Part shown: piece after piece, positions 1 to 7,032 of the stretch | Layout of the letters: each line of letters starts with the position of its first letter | How positions within the stretch are numbered: position 1 is the stretch's first letter | Assembly: GCA_903889815.1 (NCBI GenBank) | Contig: CAISYX010000390.1 | Coordinates: 1 to 12,975, forward strand | From: an uncultured Gammaproteobacteria bacterium | GTDB taxonomy: Bacteria; Pseudomonadota; Gammaproteobacteria; Pseudomonadales; Pseudohongiellaceae | DNA: 12,975 nt | Reading direction: 5' to 3' | The notes under the pieces: model-generated | What the model was told of the DNA's origin: nothing | Seen by the model: the letters and a program-made list of their open reading frames with translations, nothing else | Databases searched by the model: none | Program-made: the position numbers and the translations under genes

Positions 1-477
1 GTTATTGCTGGCAGGCGAATAGCAATTCCCCGCCTGCAGAACTGGTTCGGGGATCCCGGTATGCACTACAGCTATTCAGGCATCAATCTGTCGCCCTTGC
101 CGTGGACAGACACGTTGCAGCGGATTCGCGAGCGAGTGCAGCGTTTATGCGGACATCAGTTCAACGCGTTGTTGGCCAATTGCTACCGCAACGGCATGGA
201 CAGCGTTGGCTGGCACAGTGATGACGAGCGGGAACTGGGAACGCTGCCCGTGATTGCTTCTGTCAGCTTTGGCGCAACACGCACCTTCGAAATGCGTCAC
301 ATTGCAGATCGCTCACTCAAAACTCTGCGTTTACCACTGCATCATGGCAGTGTGCTTATCATGAGTGGTCAAACCCAGCAGTTCTGGCACCACCAGATAC
401 CCAAAGAAAAAGGTGTGGCACTTCCCCGCGTCAATCTGACATTTCGCCAGATCTTTCCTGTGCCGAAGCGAGGCTGA
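1..477 (+). CDS. AlkB-like 2-oxoglutarate/Fe(II)-dependent dioxygenase, 5'-truncated by window edge
   Basis: Proteins of this family oxidatively demethylate alkylated bases such as 1-methyladenine and 3-methylcytosine in DNA or RNA, using Fe(II), O2 and 2-oxoglutarate. The reading frame is open from base 1. The residues before the first ATG (position 61) still fit the family (an IPRLQNWFGDPG segment just ahead of the SYSG segment), so the true start lies outside the window and position 61 is not the start. Visible motifs are the metal-binding HSD of WHSDDE (about 214-222), a GATRTF strand, the distal metal His in WHHQIPK (about 385-405), and PRVNLTFR near the end, where the arginines bind 2-oxoglutarate. 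The layout is closest to short ALKBH2-like bacterial homologues rather than E. coli AlkB. It ends 1 base before the next gene, so the two are probably co-transcribed. Family assignment is secure; the substrate is inferred. Confidence 0.92.
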   Translation, partial: VIAGRRIAIPRLQNWFGDPGMHYSYSGINLSPLPWTDTLQRIRERVQRLCGHQFNALLANCYRNGMDSVGWHSDDERELGTLPVIASVSFGATRTFEMRHIADRSLKTLRLPLHHGSVLIMSGQTQQFWHHQIPKEKGVALPRVNLTFRQIFPVPKRG

Positions 478-478
478 G

Positions 479-1612
479 ATGGACCACTTCGATCTGTGCA
501 TCATCGGTGCTGGTGTGGCTGGACTGGCTGTCGCTGAAGAGTTCTCTGCCACTATGCCCTCCTCCTTCTCCATCCTGCTTGTTGAACAGAATGAGCGCTT
601 CGGACAAGAGACCAGCAGTCGCAACAGCGAAGTCATTCACGCAGGAATCTATTATCCGCCGGGATCGCTGAAGGCAGCACTTTGCGTCGAGGGGCGTGAA
701 CTGCTTTACGCCTATTGCACGCGACACGTCATCGCCCATCGGAAGTTGGGAAAACTGATTGTGTCCCAGGACGACGAAGTCGGGTATCTGGAAACTTTGT
801 TCCGAAATGCCGCAGCCAATGGTGTTGCATCTTTGCGATGGCTGAGCAGCGTTGATGTCCTTGCAATGGAGCCTTTGGTCAAGGCAAGTGCTGCATTGTA
901 TTCTCCGGACTCGGGGATTGTTGACAGTCATGGCTTGATGCTGAGCCTGCTGAACCGGGCGCAGGCAGCCGGAGTTCTATACGCGCCGCGCACGCGGGTA
1001 TTGAAAATGGAAGCCAGTGCGAAGCACTTCACGATAGATGCTGCGTGCGGGCACGGGAAAGATGCCGAAGAATATGTATTCACGGCGGCTCGTGTAGTGA
1101 ACGCAGCCGGGCTGCAGGCCTGCGCACTGGCGCAGCGCATTAGTGGGCTGGACCAATGCACAGTGCCTGCGATGCAGATCAGCAAGGGGAATTATTTTCG
1201 CTATGCAGCACCAGCGCCTTTCACGCACCTTGTCTATCCGGTGCCGGAGAAGGATCAGCGTGGCTTAGGGATACATGCAACAGTGGATCTGGGCGGACAG
1301 GTAAAATTCGGACCGGATGTCGATCTTGACAGCGCGCAGGACTACCACGTTGACCCTGCTCGCCGGGCCCTCTTCGCAGAAGCCATCCGCCGCTATTTTC
1401 CATCCGTACAGGAGGCTTCTCTTGTGCCGGACTACGCAGGATTGCGGCCGAGGCTCGCGAGCCCTGCTGGAACAGTGGCCGATTTCGCGATTCAGGATGC
1501 GAGCGTACATCGGCTGCCTGGACTTGTGCAGCTTTATGGTATTGAATCACCAGGGCTGACAGCAAGCCTGGCCATTGCCAAACACGTGCGTTCCAGAACC
1601 GATTTTCTATAG
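479..1612 (+). CDS. FAD-dependent oxidoreductase, L-2-hydroxyglutarate oxidase (LhgO/L2HGDH)-like
   Basis: A 377-residue flavoprotein of the D-amino-acid-oxidase fold. The N-terminal Rossmann motif GAGVAG (residues 10-15) binds the FAD ADP moiety. It is followed by an RNSEVIHAGIYYPPGSLKA stretch and a GKLIV strand, both hallmarks of the L-2-hydroxyglutarate oxidase family. The C-terminus carries DYAGLRPRL and GIESPGLTASLA, the second flavin-contacting region. Known members oxidise L-2-hydroxyglutarate to 2-oxoglutarate and pass electrons to the membrane quinone pool. E. coli and human enzymes have HNSG where this protein has RNSE, so it belongs to a divergent subgroup and may use another 2-hydroxy acid. 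The ATG lies 1 base after the stop of the AlkB-like gene, with a GAGG about 10 bases upstream, indicating translational coupling. No signal peptide or membrane segment is apparent. Family is confident, exact substrate is not. Confidence 0.85.
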   Translation: MDHFDLCIIGAGVAGLAVAEEFSATMPSSFSILLVEQNERFGQETSSRNSEVIHAGIYYPPGSLKAALCVEGRELLYAYCTRHVIAHRKLGKLIVSQDDEVGYLETLFRNAAANGVASLRWLSSVDVLAMEPLVKASAALYSPDSGIVDSHGLMLSLLNRAQAAGVLYAPRTRVLKMEASAKHFTIDAACGHGKDAEEYVFTAARVVNAAGLQACALAQRISGLDQCTVPAMQISKGNYFRYAAPAPFTHLVYPVPEKDQRGLGIHATVDLGGQVKFGPDVDLDSAQDYHVDPARRALFAEAIRRYFPSVQEASLVPDYAGLRPRLASPAGTVADFAIQDASVHRLPGLVQLYGIESPGLTASLAIAKHVRSRTDFL

Positions 1613-1634
1613 CGCCCTGGCGAGACCGGAAAAT

Positions 1635-2150
1635 TCAGTACTGCTCAGCTTGCGTGGCAATGTGGGCGTACACCTCGGTGCTGCCGTCGCTCTTCATGAC
1701 CAGGACATCATAAGGCTCAAATTGTTCATCGATTTCCATGCCCGGGCTGCCAACCGGCATGCCTGGCACTGTCAGGCCAAGTGCATCATTCGGAGCTTCA
1801 GTCAGAAAGCGATGAATCAGATTCGCAGGAATATGTCCTTCGAAAACGTATCCCTGTTCAGATACAGCGGTATGGCATGACTGCAATTGCGGTGGAATGC
1901 CCAGGCGCAGTTTCACAGCATTCAAATCCTGCGGATGACTGATTTGAGATACAAAGCCCCTGTCGTTCGCATGCTCAACCCAGCCCTCGCAGCACATGCA
2001 CGTGGGGCTCTTCAGAACCTGCAGTACCGGCATGCTGCTTTGGGTTATGTCGGCACCCGAAGTCTGGGCCACAATCGAATTCTGCGGCTGACATGCCGAA
2101 ACTGCCAGACTCACAAACGCGACTTGCAGCAGGATTCTCAGTTTCATCAT
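1635..2150 (-). CDS. DUF411 family metal-binding lipoprotein (CopG-like)
   Basis: About 171 residues. The N-terminus is basic, then hydrophobic, and ends in VSAC, a plausible lipobox, so a periplasmic lipoprotein is predicted. The mature part is a DUF411 domain: VLKSPTCMCCEGWVEH with the Cys-x-Cys-Cys cluster, then LQSCHTAVSEQGYVFEGHIPA, then PGMPVGSPGMEI. DUF411 proteins such as CopG of Pseudomonas and Vibrio bind copper through these Cys, His and Met residues and are usually found with copper-resistance genes. Here the gene is instead the last of the pilZ operon, 8 bases after pilZ. I chose the ATG at 2150 because it directly precedes the basic signal sequence and follows a GAGAG; a GTG at 2162 overlapping the pilZ stop as GTGA is the alternative. 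It converges with the upstream flavoprotein gene across a 22-base gap. Confidence 0.88.
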   Translation of the reverse strand: MMKLRILLQVAFVSLAVSACQPQNSIVAQTSGADITQSSMPVLQVLKSPTCMCCEGWVEHANDRGFVSQISHPQDLNAVKLRLGIPPQLQSCHTAVSEQGYVFEGHIPANLIHRFLTEAPNDALGLTVPGMPVGSPGMEIDEQFEPYDVLVMKSDGSTEVYAHIATQAEQY

Positions 2151-2158
2151 CTTTACTC

Positions 2159-2527
2159 TCACAATGTGTGGGTCAGTTTTTCCGGGTTGACTTGTCCGGC
2201 CAGTATGTTTTCGATTTTCTTGCGTACCCGCCCCTCCGCATCCTTGAAGTGTATGCCAATGCCAGCGGCACGATTGCCTTGTGCCAGTGCGGGTGTAATC
2301 CAGACGACCGTGCCCGCGACAGGTATTCGTTCACTTTCGTCCATCAATTTGAGAAGCATGAAGACGTCGTTTCCAAGTTCATATTGCTTGCTGGTAGGGA
2401 TGAACAGACCACCGTTCTTGAGGAAAGGCATGAATGCCGCATGCAGTACGCTGCTGTCCTTGATAGTCAGTGAAAGGATGCCGTGCTTGACGGCTTTGTT
2501 GTCACTTTCATTGGTCATGTCGACCAT
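2159..2527 (-). CDS. pilZ: Type IV pilus assembly protein PilZ
   Basis: A 122-residue single-domain protein close to Pseudomonas PilZ: GILSLTIKDSSVLHAAFMPF, NGGLFIPTSKQYELG, VFMLLKLMDESERIPVAG and VVWITPALAQGNRAAGIGIHF are the conserved blocks. PilZ is needed for type IV pilus biogenesis and twitching; in known systems it acts in the cytoplasm with FimX and the PilB extension ATPase. As in other true PilZ proteins, the N-terminal RxxxR c-di-GMP-binding motif of most PilZ-domain proteins is absent, so direct c-di-GMP binding is not expected. The ATG at 2527 is preceded by GGAG with 5-base spacing, which supports this start over an internal ATG three codons later. The gene lies 10 bases after holB, its usual neighbour in gammaproteobacteria. 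Confidence 0.96.
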   Translation of the reverse strand: MVDMTNESDNKAVKHGILSLTIKDSSVLHAAFMPFLKNGGLFIPTSKQYELGNDVFMLLKLMDESERIPVAGTVVWITPALAQGNRAAGIGIHFKDAEGRVRKKIENILAGQVNPEKLTHTL

Positions 2528-2537
2528 ACTCTCTCCA

Positions 2538-3575
2538 TCACCCTTTCAAGAAAATGCGGCGCATTTGCAGCAAGAGATCTTCCAGCATGAGTTGCGTATT
2601 GGGATTGCTTGACCCGATCATCTGTCCCTGCGCAGCAGCCACAGCTGAGTACAGACGCAGCAGGGCGTGCGTCTGCGCTGCAGCAGGCGGCTTGTCGTCT
2701 GTGCCCGCTGCTTGCAGCAGCGAGGCGGCAGCGCGCAGAGACTGACCCTTGAGCAGCGTTGTAGCACCTGTCAGCCGGTGTTTGCTCAGTTCACTTAGCC
2801 AGTAGAGCAGCACGCCCAGTAATTCTGTGCATTGCGATTTGCTGTAGCGGCTTGCCACTGCCACTGGATAGTCATTGCCTTGCGCCAGTGCCAGCAGAGT
2901 GTCACCAATTTCCTGCAGGTGCGCAGCAGTGCCCGAATCGAGTATGGCACGTGCGACGAAGGGGCGTCCCTGCGCCAGGTCTATGATCAGTTCAAGGTCT
3001 GCGGCTGACTGAGCGGCCCCGGAAAAAAGCAGCCATGCGAGAACATCGGAGCGTTCCGGACGAGGAAGGCGAAACACCTGCGTGCGACTGCTGATGGTGG
3101 CGAGAACGGCTTTGGGTCGATCACTTATCAGCAGAAATATGACATCCTGAGGCGGTTCTTCCAGGCCCTTAAGCAACGCATTCGCGGAACTGATGCCCAG
3201 GTTTTCCGCAGTGTCGAGGATGATGACGCGCTTGCCGAAACCGTGGGAGCGGGTTTCCAGGAACTGCCTGATCTCGCGAATCTGATCTACTTTGATCTGC
3301 TTGCTGCCCTCTTCTGGCTCGATGCTCAGCATATCGGGGTTGTTGCCGGCTGCATTGAGAAGACATACGGAACACCTTGCACAGGCGGCCTCTGCCGAAG
3401 GCTGGCGACACAGCAGGTATTCAGCCAGCATCATCGCAAAGTAGCGTTTGCCGGTATCAGCTTCGCCGCTGAGCAGATAAGCATGGCCCGCGCTGCCCGA
3501 CTTGAACAAGGCCACGGCCTGTTGCCAGCGTTCGCGATGCCAGGGCAACGGGGTTGTGTCGAGCACGCGCGTCAC
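2538..3575 (-). CDS. holB: DNA polymerase III subunit delta'
   Basis: A 345-residue clamp-loader subunit. Delta' is the stator of the gamma/tau3-delta-delta' complex that loads the beta sliding clamp on primed DNA. The N-terminal region shows HAYLLSGEADTGKR, a degenerate Walker A motif as expected for a subunit that does not hydrolyse ATP. Four cysteines (residues 56, 65, 68, 71) form the zinc module. NPDMLSIEPEEG, VDQIREIRQFL and ANALLKGLEEPP follow. The family SRC motif reads SRT here (about residue 163). The C-terminal third is the helical collar domain. The start is a GTG overlapping the tmk stop as GTGA, which implies translational coupling. Length is normal for the family. Confidence 0.95.
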   Translation of the reverse strand: MTRVLDTTPLPWHRERWQQAVALFKSGSAGHAYLLSGEADTGKRYFAMMLAEYLLCRQPSAEAACARCSVCLLNAAGNNPDMLSIEPEEGSKQIKVDQIREIRQFLETRSHGFGKRVIILDTAENLGISSANALLKGLEEPPQDVIFLLISDRPKAVLATISSRTQVFRLPRPERSDVLAWLLFSGAAQSAADLELIIDLAQGRPFVARAILDSGTAAHLQEIGDTLLALAQGNDYPVAVASRYSKSQCTELLGVLLYWLSELSKHRLTGATTLLKGQSLRAAASLLQAAGTDDKPPAAAQTHALLRLYSAVAAAQGQMIGSSNPNTQLMLEDLLLQMRRIFLKG

Positions 3576-4204
3576 AGCAGACGCTCCAGCGCTTCAAGAA
3601 TGTCATGCTGAACCTCGTCCAGCGGCCGAGAAGCATCGACAAGTACGCAACGTTGCGGTTCAAGCGCAGCCCGGTGGCGGTAGGCTTCACGGACGCGACT
3701 GAAAAATTCCAGTTTTTCGCGCTCGAAGCGGTCTAGCGCTGCTCGTTTGCGGGCTCGCTCAAGGCCGATCTCGGGCGCCAGATCAAGGACCAGTGTCAGA
3801 TCTGGCCGCAGATCGCCTTGCACGATCTGCTCGAGTTGGGCGATGGTCTGCTCATTGAGGCCGCGACCTCCACCTTGGTAGGCATAAGTGGCGTCCGTAA
3901 AGCGATCCGACACGACCCATTTGCCATTCGTCAGCGCTGGTATGATGACTTTGGAGAGATGTTGGGCGCGGGCAGCAAATATCAGCAGCAGTTCGGTCAT
4001 TTCACTGATTTTTTCATCATGTTCGCTGAGCAGAAGGGAGCGAATGCTCTCCGCCAGCCTCGTGCCGCCTGGTTCCCGTGTGACAACCAAATCGATGCCC
4101 CGGGATGTCAGGACATGGGTGATGTACTGCAGATTGGTCGTCTTGCCGACACCCTCTCCCCCTTCCAGCGTGATGAGCTTTCCTGTGTTTCGAATGTCAT
4201 TCAT
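3572..4204 (-). CDS. tmk: Thymidylate kinase
   Basis: A 210-residue dTMP kinase that phosphorylates dTMP to dTDP with ATP, a step common to the de novo and salvage routes to dTTP. The P-loop is GGEGVGKTT (residues 15-23). REPGGTRLAESIR is the thymidine-binding region, VVSDRFTDATYAYQGGGRG is the conserved DR block, and a lid segment with RARKRAALDRFE follows. The start ATG overlaps the mltG stop as ATGA, and the stop overlaps the holB GTG start, so it lies in a continuous translationally coupled chain mltG-tmk-holB. That order is standard in gammaproteobacteria. Length and motifs are complete. Confidence 0.97.
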   Translation of the reverse strand: MNDIRNTGKLITLEGGEGVGKTTNLQYITHVLTSRGIDLVVTREPGGTRLAESIRSLLLSEHDEKISEMTELLLIFAARAQHLSKVIIPALTNGKWVVSDRFTDATYAYQGGGRGLNEQTIAQLEQIVQGDLRPDLTLVLDLAPEIGLERARKRAALDRFEREKLEFFSRVREAYRHRAALEPQRCVLVDASRPLDEVQHDILEALERLL

Positions 4205-5214
4205 TGTGGTCGCTGTTCCAGTTGATAGCGTCTTACGGCGGCGTTGTGCTCTTCGAGCGTCGAGGAAAACACATGTCCCCCATCACCGCGCGCAACAAAG
4301 TACAGGAAGCTGCCTTCCTTTGGATGCAGGCTGGCATGTATGGCGTCCCGGCCAGTCAGTGCAATTGGGGAAGGCGGCAGTCCGTCAATTCGGTAAGTAT
4401 TGTACGGAGTCGTGGTTTCGAGGTCGACGCGGCGGATGTTGCCATCATAAGAGGCTCCAATGCCATAAATGACCGTCGGATCAGACTGCAGACGCATGCC
4501 GGATTGAAGTCGCCGGACAAACACGCCGGCAATATCTTCTCGCTCACTGTAGCTGCCGGACTCCTTTTCGATTATGGAGGACATGATCAGCGCCTCGTAG
4601 GGCGAGGCATATGGGAGGTTCGCGGCCCGCAAGTCCCACTCCTGCGCCAGAACCTCATCAAGCTGGCGCGCCGCTCGCCGGACTATAGACAAGTCCGTTG
4701 CACCCGCCGTGTAAAAATAGGTGTCGGGGAACAGCAGCCCTTCCAGCGAGTCTCTGGAACTGTTCAGGGCTGCAAGAATCTGTGCGTCACTGCGGCCCTG
4801 CAGTGTAGGCAACAGCTTGGGGCTGCTCCAAAGGGTTGTGAGCGCATCTCGGACAGTAGTGCCTTCGATGAATGCCACAGGGTATTGGACGAAGGGGCCT
4901 TCAAGGAGCCAGGCCAGCGCAGTGCGTGGCGTCATGCCAGGCAGCAATTCAAATTCCCCTGCCCTGACCGCAGTATCCATTCCGGTGTACCGCGTCCACA
5001 AGGTAAATGCACGCGGATACCGCAGTCCCGTCTGCTCCGCCATCAGATTTGCAACCTGTGACATTGTGCTGCCCTGACGAATCTCGACGGACACTGTCGT
5101 GGTGATAGGCAATGGCGTGTCCAGATAGCGCTGCAACCACAAATAACCGCCGCTTGTTGTGATGGCAACAATGATGGCGAGTCCGGCAAGCAGTGCAAGC
5201 AGGCGTTTACCCAT
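4201..5214 (-). CDS. mltG: Endolytic murein transglycosylase MltG (YceG)
   Basis: A 337-residue inner-membrane lytic transglycosylase thought to cut nascent glycan strands and so end peptidoglycan polymerisation. A single N-terminal hydrophobic helix (residues 4-27) anchors it with the bulk in the periplasm. A LysM-like region follows (VSVEIRQGSTMSQVANLM, then LRYPRAFTLW). The YceG catalytic domain contains LEGLLFPDTYFY, SSIIEKESG with the catalytic glutamate (residues 212-220), MRLQSDPTVIYG and PYNTYRIDGLPPSPI. I place the start at the ATG at 5214, overlapping the pabC stop by 8 bases, because it gives the typical MGKR signal-anchor start; an in-frame ATG at 5226 is possible, with four more residues. 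The family is certain, the start less so. Confidence 0.95.
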   Translation of the reverse strand: MGKRLLALLAGLAIIVAITTSGGYLWLQRYLDTPLPITTTVSVEIRQGSTMSQVANLMAEQTGLRYPRAFTLWTRYTGMDTAVRAGEFELLPGMTPRTALAWLLEGPFVQYPVAFIEGTTVRDALTTLWSSPKLLPTLQGRSDAQILAALNSSRDSLEGLLFPDTYFYTAGATDLSIVRRAARQLDEVLAQEWDLRAANLPYASPYEALIMSSIIEKESGSYSEREDIAGVFVRRLQSGMRLQSDPTVIYGIGASYDGNIRRVDLETTTPYNTYRIDGLPPSPIALTGRDAIHASLHPKEGSFLYFVARGDGGHVFSSTLEEHNAAVRRYQLEQRPQ

Positions 5215-6034
5215 GATCAGGCGCATGCTCCGTCATCGCGTTCTGCAGCATGCGCGCAAAGGGCCCGATAGAGAGGTGATGCACGGTCCCTTCGCACCTC
5301 AGTTCCGTAACAGGCCAGATTCCAAAGACGCTGTTGCACATGAATATCTCGTCTGCCTCGACTGCTTCGGCAAACGGAATTTCCCGAACTGCCACCTGCA
5401 GCTGGTTTTGCGAGCAATACTCCAGAATAACTTCTCTCTGAATTCCGGCCACCCCGGAACGATCCAGAAGCGGAGTCATCAACGTGCCTGATCTGGCGAG
5501 AAAAACATTGCTCTTTGTGCCTTCAATCAGCAATCCGCGAGAGTTGCACATGAGCCCTTCTTGGCAATCAACGGGCAGCTCCATGCTGGCCAGAACCTGG
5601 TCCAGACGATTCAGGTGCTTCATTCCAGCAAGAGCGGCGTTCTCAGAAACTGGGTGTTTGCAGCGCACTACGCAGACGCCACGTTGCGAGAGGTCTGCAT
5701 ATGCGGATGGCAGAGTGTGTGCAGTCACAATTCGGGTTGGCAATGGGTGCTCGGGAGGCATGTAGCCACGGCCACCAGCTCCTCTTGTGACCATGATCTT
5801 GATTATGCAAGAGCCTTGAGACTGTTTCAGAAGGGAGCGAACATCGAGTTCAATCAATTGCGTATTCAATGGGATCTTCAAAAAATCGCAGGCACGTTTT
5901 AGACGTGCCATATGCCGCGACCAGTGAACAAGACGTGACTCACTGACCAGGACCGTTTCGAAAGCACCATCGCCGTAATGGATGGCCCGGTCTGCAAGAG
6001 GCAGAGAGTCTTGAGGGTGTCCGTTGACCAGCAT
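5207..6034 (-). CDS. pabC: Aminodeoxychorismate lyase
   Basis: A 275-residue PLP-dependent class IV aminotransferase-fold enzyme that converts 4-amino-4-deoxychorismate to 4-aminobenzoate and pyruvate for folate synthesis. Motifs: NGHPQDSLPLADRAIHYGDGAFET at the N-terminus (residues 4-27), TRGAGGRGY (83-91), the PLP lysine in GMKHLNRLDQV (Lys139), a glutamate block EGTKSNVF, and GVAGIQREVILEYC. The ATG at 6034 is chosen because it has a near-perfect GGAGG 4 bases upstream and matches the family N-terminus; the frame is open further upstream but without homology. It starts 49 bases after fabF and overlaps mltG by 8 bases, the usual gammaproteobacterial order. A branched-chain aminotransferase is excluded by the PabC-specific lysine block and context. 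Confidence 0.95.
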   Translation of the reverse strand: MLVNGHPQDSLPLADRAIHYGDGAFETVLVSESRLVHWSRHMARLKRACDFLKIPLNTQLIELDVRSLLKQSQGSCIIKIMVTRGAGGRGYMPPEHPLPTRIVTAHTLPSAYADLSQRGVCVVRCKHPVSENAALAGMKHLNRLDQVLASMELPVDCQEGLMCNSRGLLIEGTKSNVFLARSGTLMTPLLDRSGVAGIQREVILEYCSQNQLQVAVREIPFAEAVEADEIFMCNSVFGIWPVTELRCEGTVHHLSIGPFARMLQNAMTEHAPDHG

Positions 6035-6083
6035 GTCGCCTCCGAGATTCAAGAGCCGCTGGAAAAGCCCGATGTTGTTCGCG

Positions 6084-6826
6084 CTAGGGCAATCGGGTGA
6101 AAACCAGACTGCCGTTGGTGCCGCCAAAGCCAAAAGAATTACTCAGCACGACATTCAAATTGGCGTCGCGACTGGACTGCGGGACATAGTCCAGATCACA
6201 TTCGGCGTCAGGAGCATCGAGATTGATTGTCGGAGTAATGACCTGATCACGGAGGGAAAGCACACAGATAATTGCCTCAACAGCGCCTGATGCCCCAAGC
6301 AAATGGCCCAGCATGGATTTTGACGAGCTTATTGCAAGCTTGTAAGCATGGTCCTTGAATACACTTTTGATCGCTTGTGTTTCCGCAAGATCACCAGCAA
6401 GTGTGGAAGTGCCGTGGGCATTGATATAGTCGACCGCACGTGCATCCAGACCTGCGCTGCTGATGGCATTCTGCATGCAGAGAGCAGCACCCTTCCCGCC
6501 TTCCGAGGGTGAAGTCATATGGTAGGCGTCACCACTCATGCCGAAGCCAGTCAGCTCAGCATAAATTTTTGCGCCGCGTCGTCTTGCGTGTTCGTATTCT
6601 TCAAGAACCATTATTCCGGCGCCATCGCTGAGCACGAATCCATCGCGATCCCTGTCCCAGGGGCGGCTCGCTCTTTGAGGGTCTTCATTGCGTGTAGAAA
6701 GCGCCCTTGCAGCACAGAATCCGCCCAGTCCCACTGGAGATGTTGCCATTTCTGCTCCGCCAGCAATCATGACATCTGCCTGTCCCGCTTTGATCATCGC
6801 GGCTGCAACACCAATGTTGTGGGTGC
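6084..6826 (-). pseudogene. fabF: 3-oxoacyl-[ACP] synthase II (FabF), C-terminal ~245 residues, cut at the seam
   Basis: The beta-ketoacyl-ACP synthase II that elongates fatty acids, here without its N-terminal ~165 residues. Homology begins abruptly at THNIGVAAAMIKAG and runs to the normal C-terminus NSFGFGGTNGSLVF. The catalytic histidines are present in NAHGTSTLAGD and GHLLGASGAVE, and the conserved lysine in SSSKSMLGH, but the catalytic cysteine block that should lie just before THNIG is absent, so this piece alone cannot be active. Beyond about 6826 the frame stays open to 6878 but encodes residues unrelated to FabF. I call it a fragment produced by the join at the seam and not a naturally decayed gene, because every retained block is intact. 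In the real genome it would be the first gene of the chain with pabC downstream. Confidence 0.9.
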
Positions 6827-6830
6827 GCAG
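6820..6830. other. Seam between gammaproteobacterial and cyanobacterial DNA
   Basis: FabF homology on the minus strand ends at the codons for THNIG (acc at 6822-6824). Plus-strand coding sequence of a cyanobacterial type starts at about the same bases with WVRSDVLD and reads to a stop at 7030-7032. A few bases around 6820-6826 fit both genes, so the exact breakpoint cannot be fixed. GC content, protein affinities and HIP1 octamers all change here. No insertion sequence, tRNA, integrase or target-site duplication is visible at the point of change. Confidence 0.85.
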
Positions 6831-7032
6831 CGATGTGCTCGACAGCGAGCGCAGCAGTTGGCTGCAGAGCCTCGGCATGGCCCCGGAAGGTGAAGAGGTG
6901 GTGATGGCACGCAGCGTGTGGCGGCGTCACGCGCCCCAGCACAGCACCCAGATGGCCCAGAGGCTCGAATCGATGCTGGGCCGATTGCAACCCGGCCAGC
7001 GCCCGATCCCGACCCCCCTGGGCCGACATTGA
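6826..7032 (+). pseudogene. C-terminal ~68 residues of an unrecognised cyanobacterial protein, 5' end lost at the seam
   Basis: An open plus-strand frame in the GC-rich sequence, ending with TGA at 7030-7032. The visible residues (RSDVLDSERSSWLQSLGM, then EEVVMARSVWRRHAP, then QMAQRLESMLGRLQPG) look like an amphipathic helical C-terminus, but I do not recognise the family. The same frame is open leftward to an ATG at 6688, but that part is the antisense of fabF and is not homologous. Its stop overlaps the probable TTG start of ruvX (TTGA), typical of adjacent coupled genes, which supports it as real coding sequence and not chance. Confidence 0.6.

Noticed and set aside
1613..1634. Bidirectional terminator between the convergent flavoprotein and DUF411 genes
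   Set aside because: The 22-base gap has only CGCC-CT-GGCG, whose 2-base loop cannot form a normal hairpin, and there is no T-run.
1887..2612. 241-codon plus-strand open frame opposite the DUF411 and pilZ genes
   Set aside because: It crosses two well-supported minus-strand genes and their junction, and shows no family motif.
4204..5061. 285-codon plus-strand open frame opposite mltG
   Set aside because: MltG is complete with all catalytic blocks on the minus strand; the opposing translation has no recognisable feature.
6820..6830. Genuine horizontal transfer or genomic island boundary
   Set aside because: No mobility gene, repeat or integration site is seen, both flanks are conserved housekeeping loci, and an essential-type gene is cut. 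An assembly chimera explains this more simply, though read data would be needed to settle it.
6827..6878. Extension of FabF to an ATG at 6878
   Set aside because: The residues encoded there bear no relation to the cysteine block that should precede THNIG, and they are antisense to the cyanobacterial fragment.
6688..7032. A single 114-codon plus-strand gene spanning the seam
   Set aside because: Its first ~44 codons are the antisense of fabF and only the part after about 6826 looks like real coding sequence, so the apparent gene is a product of the join.
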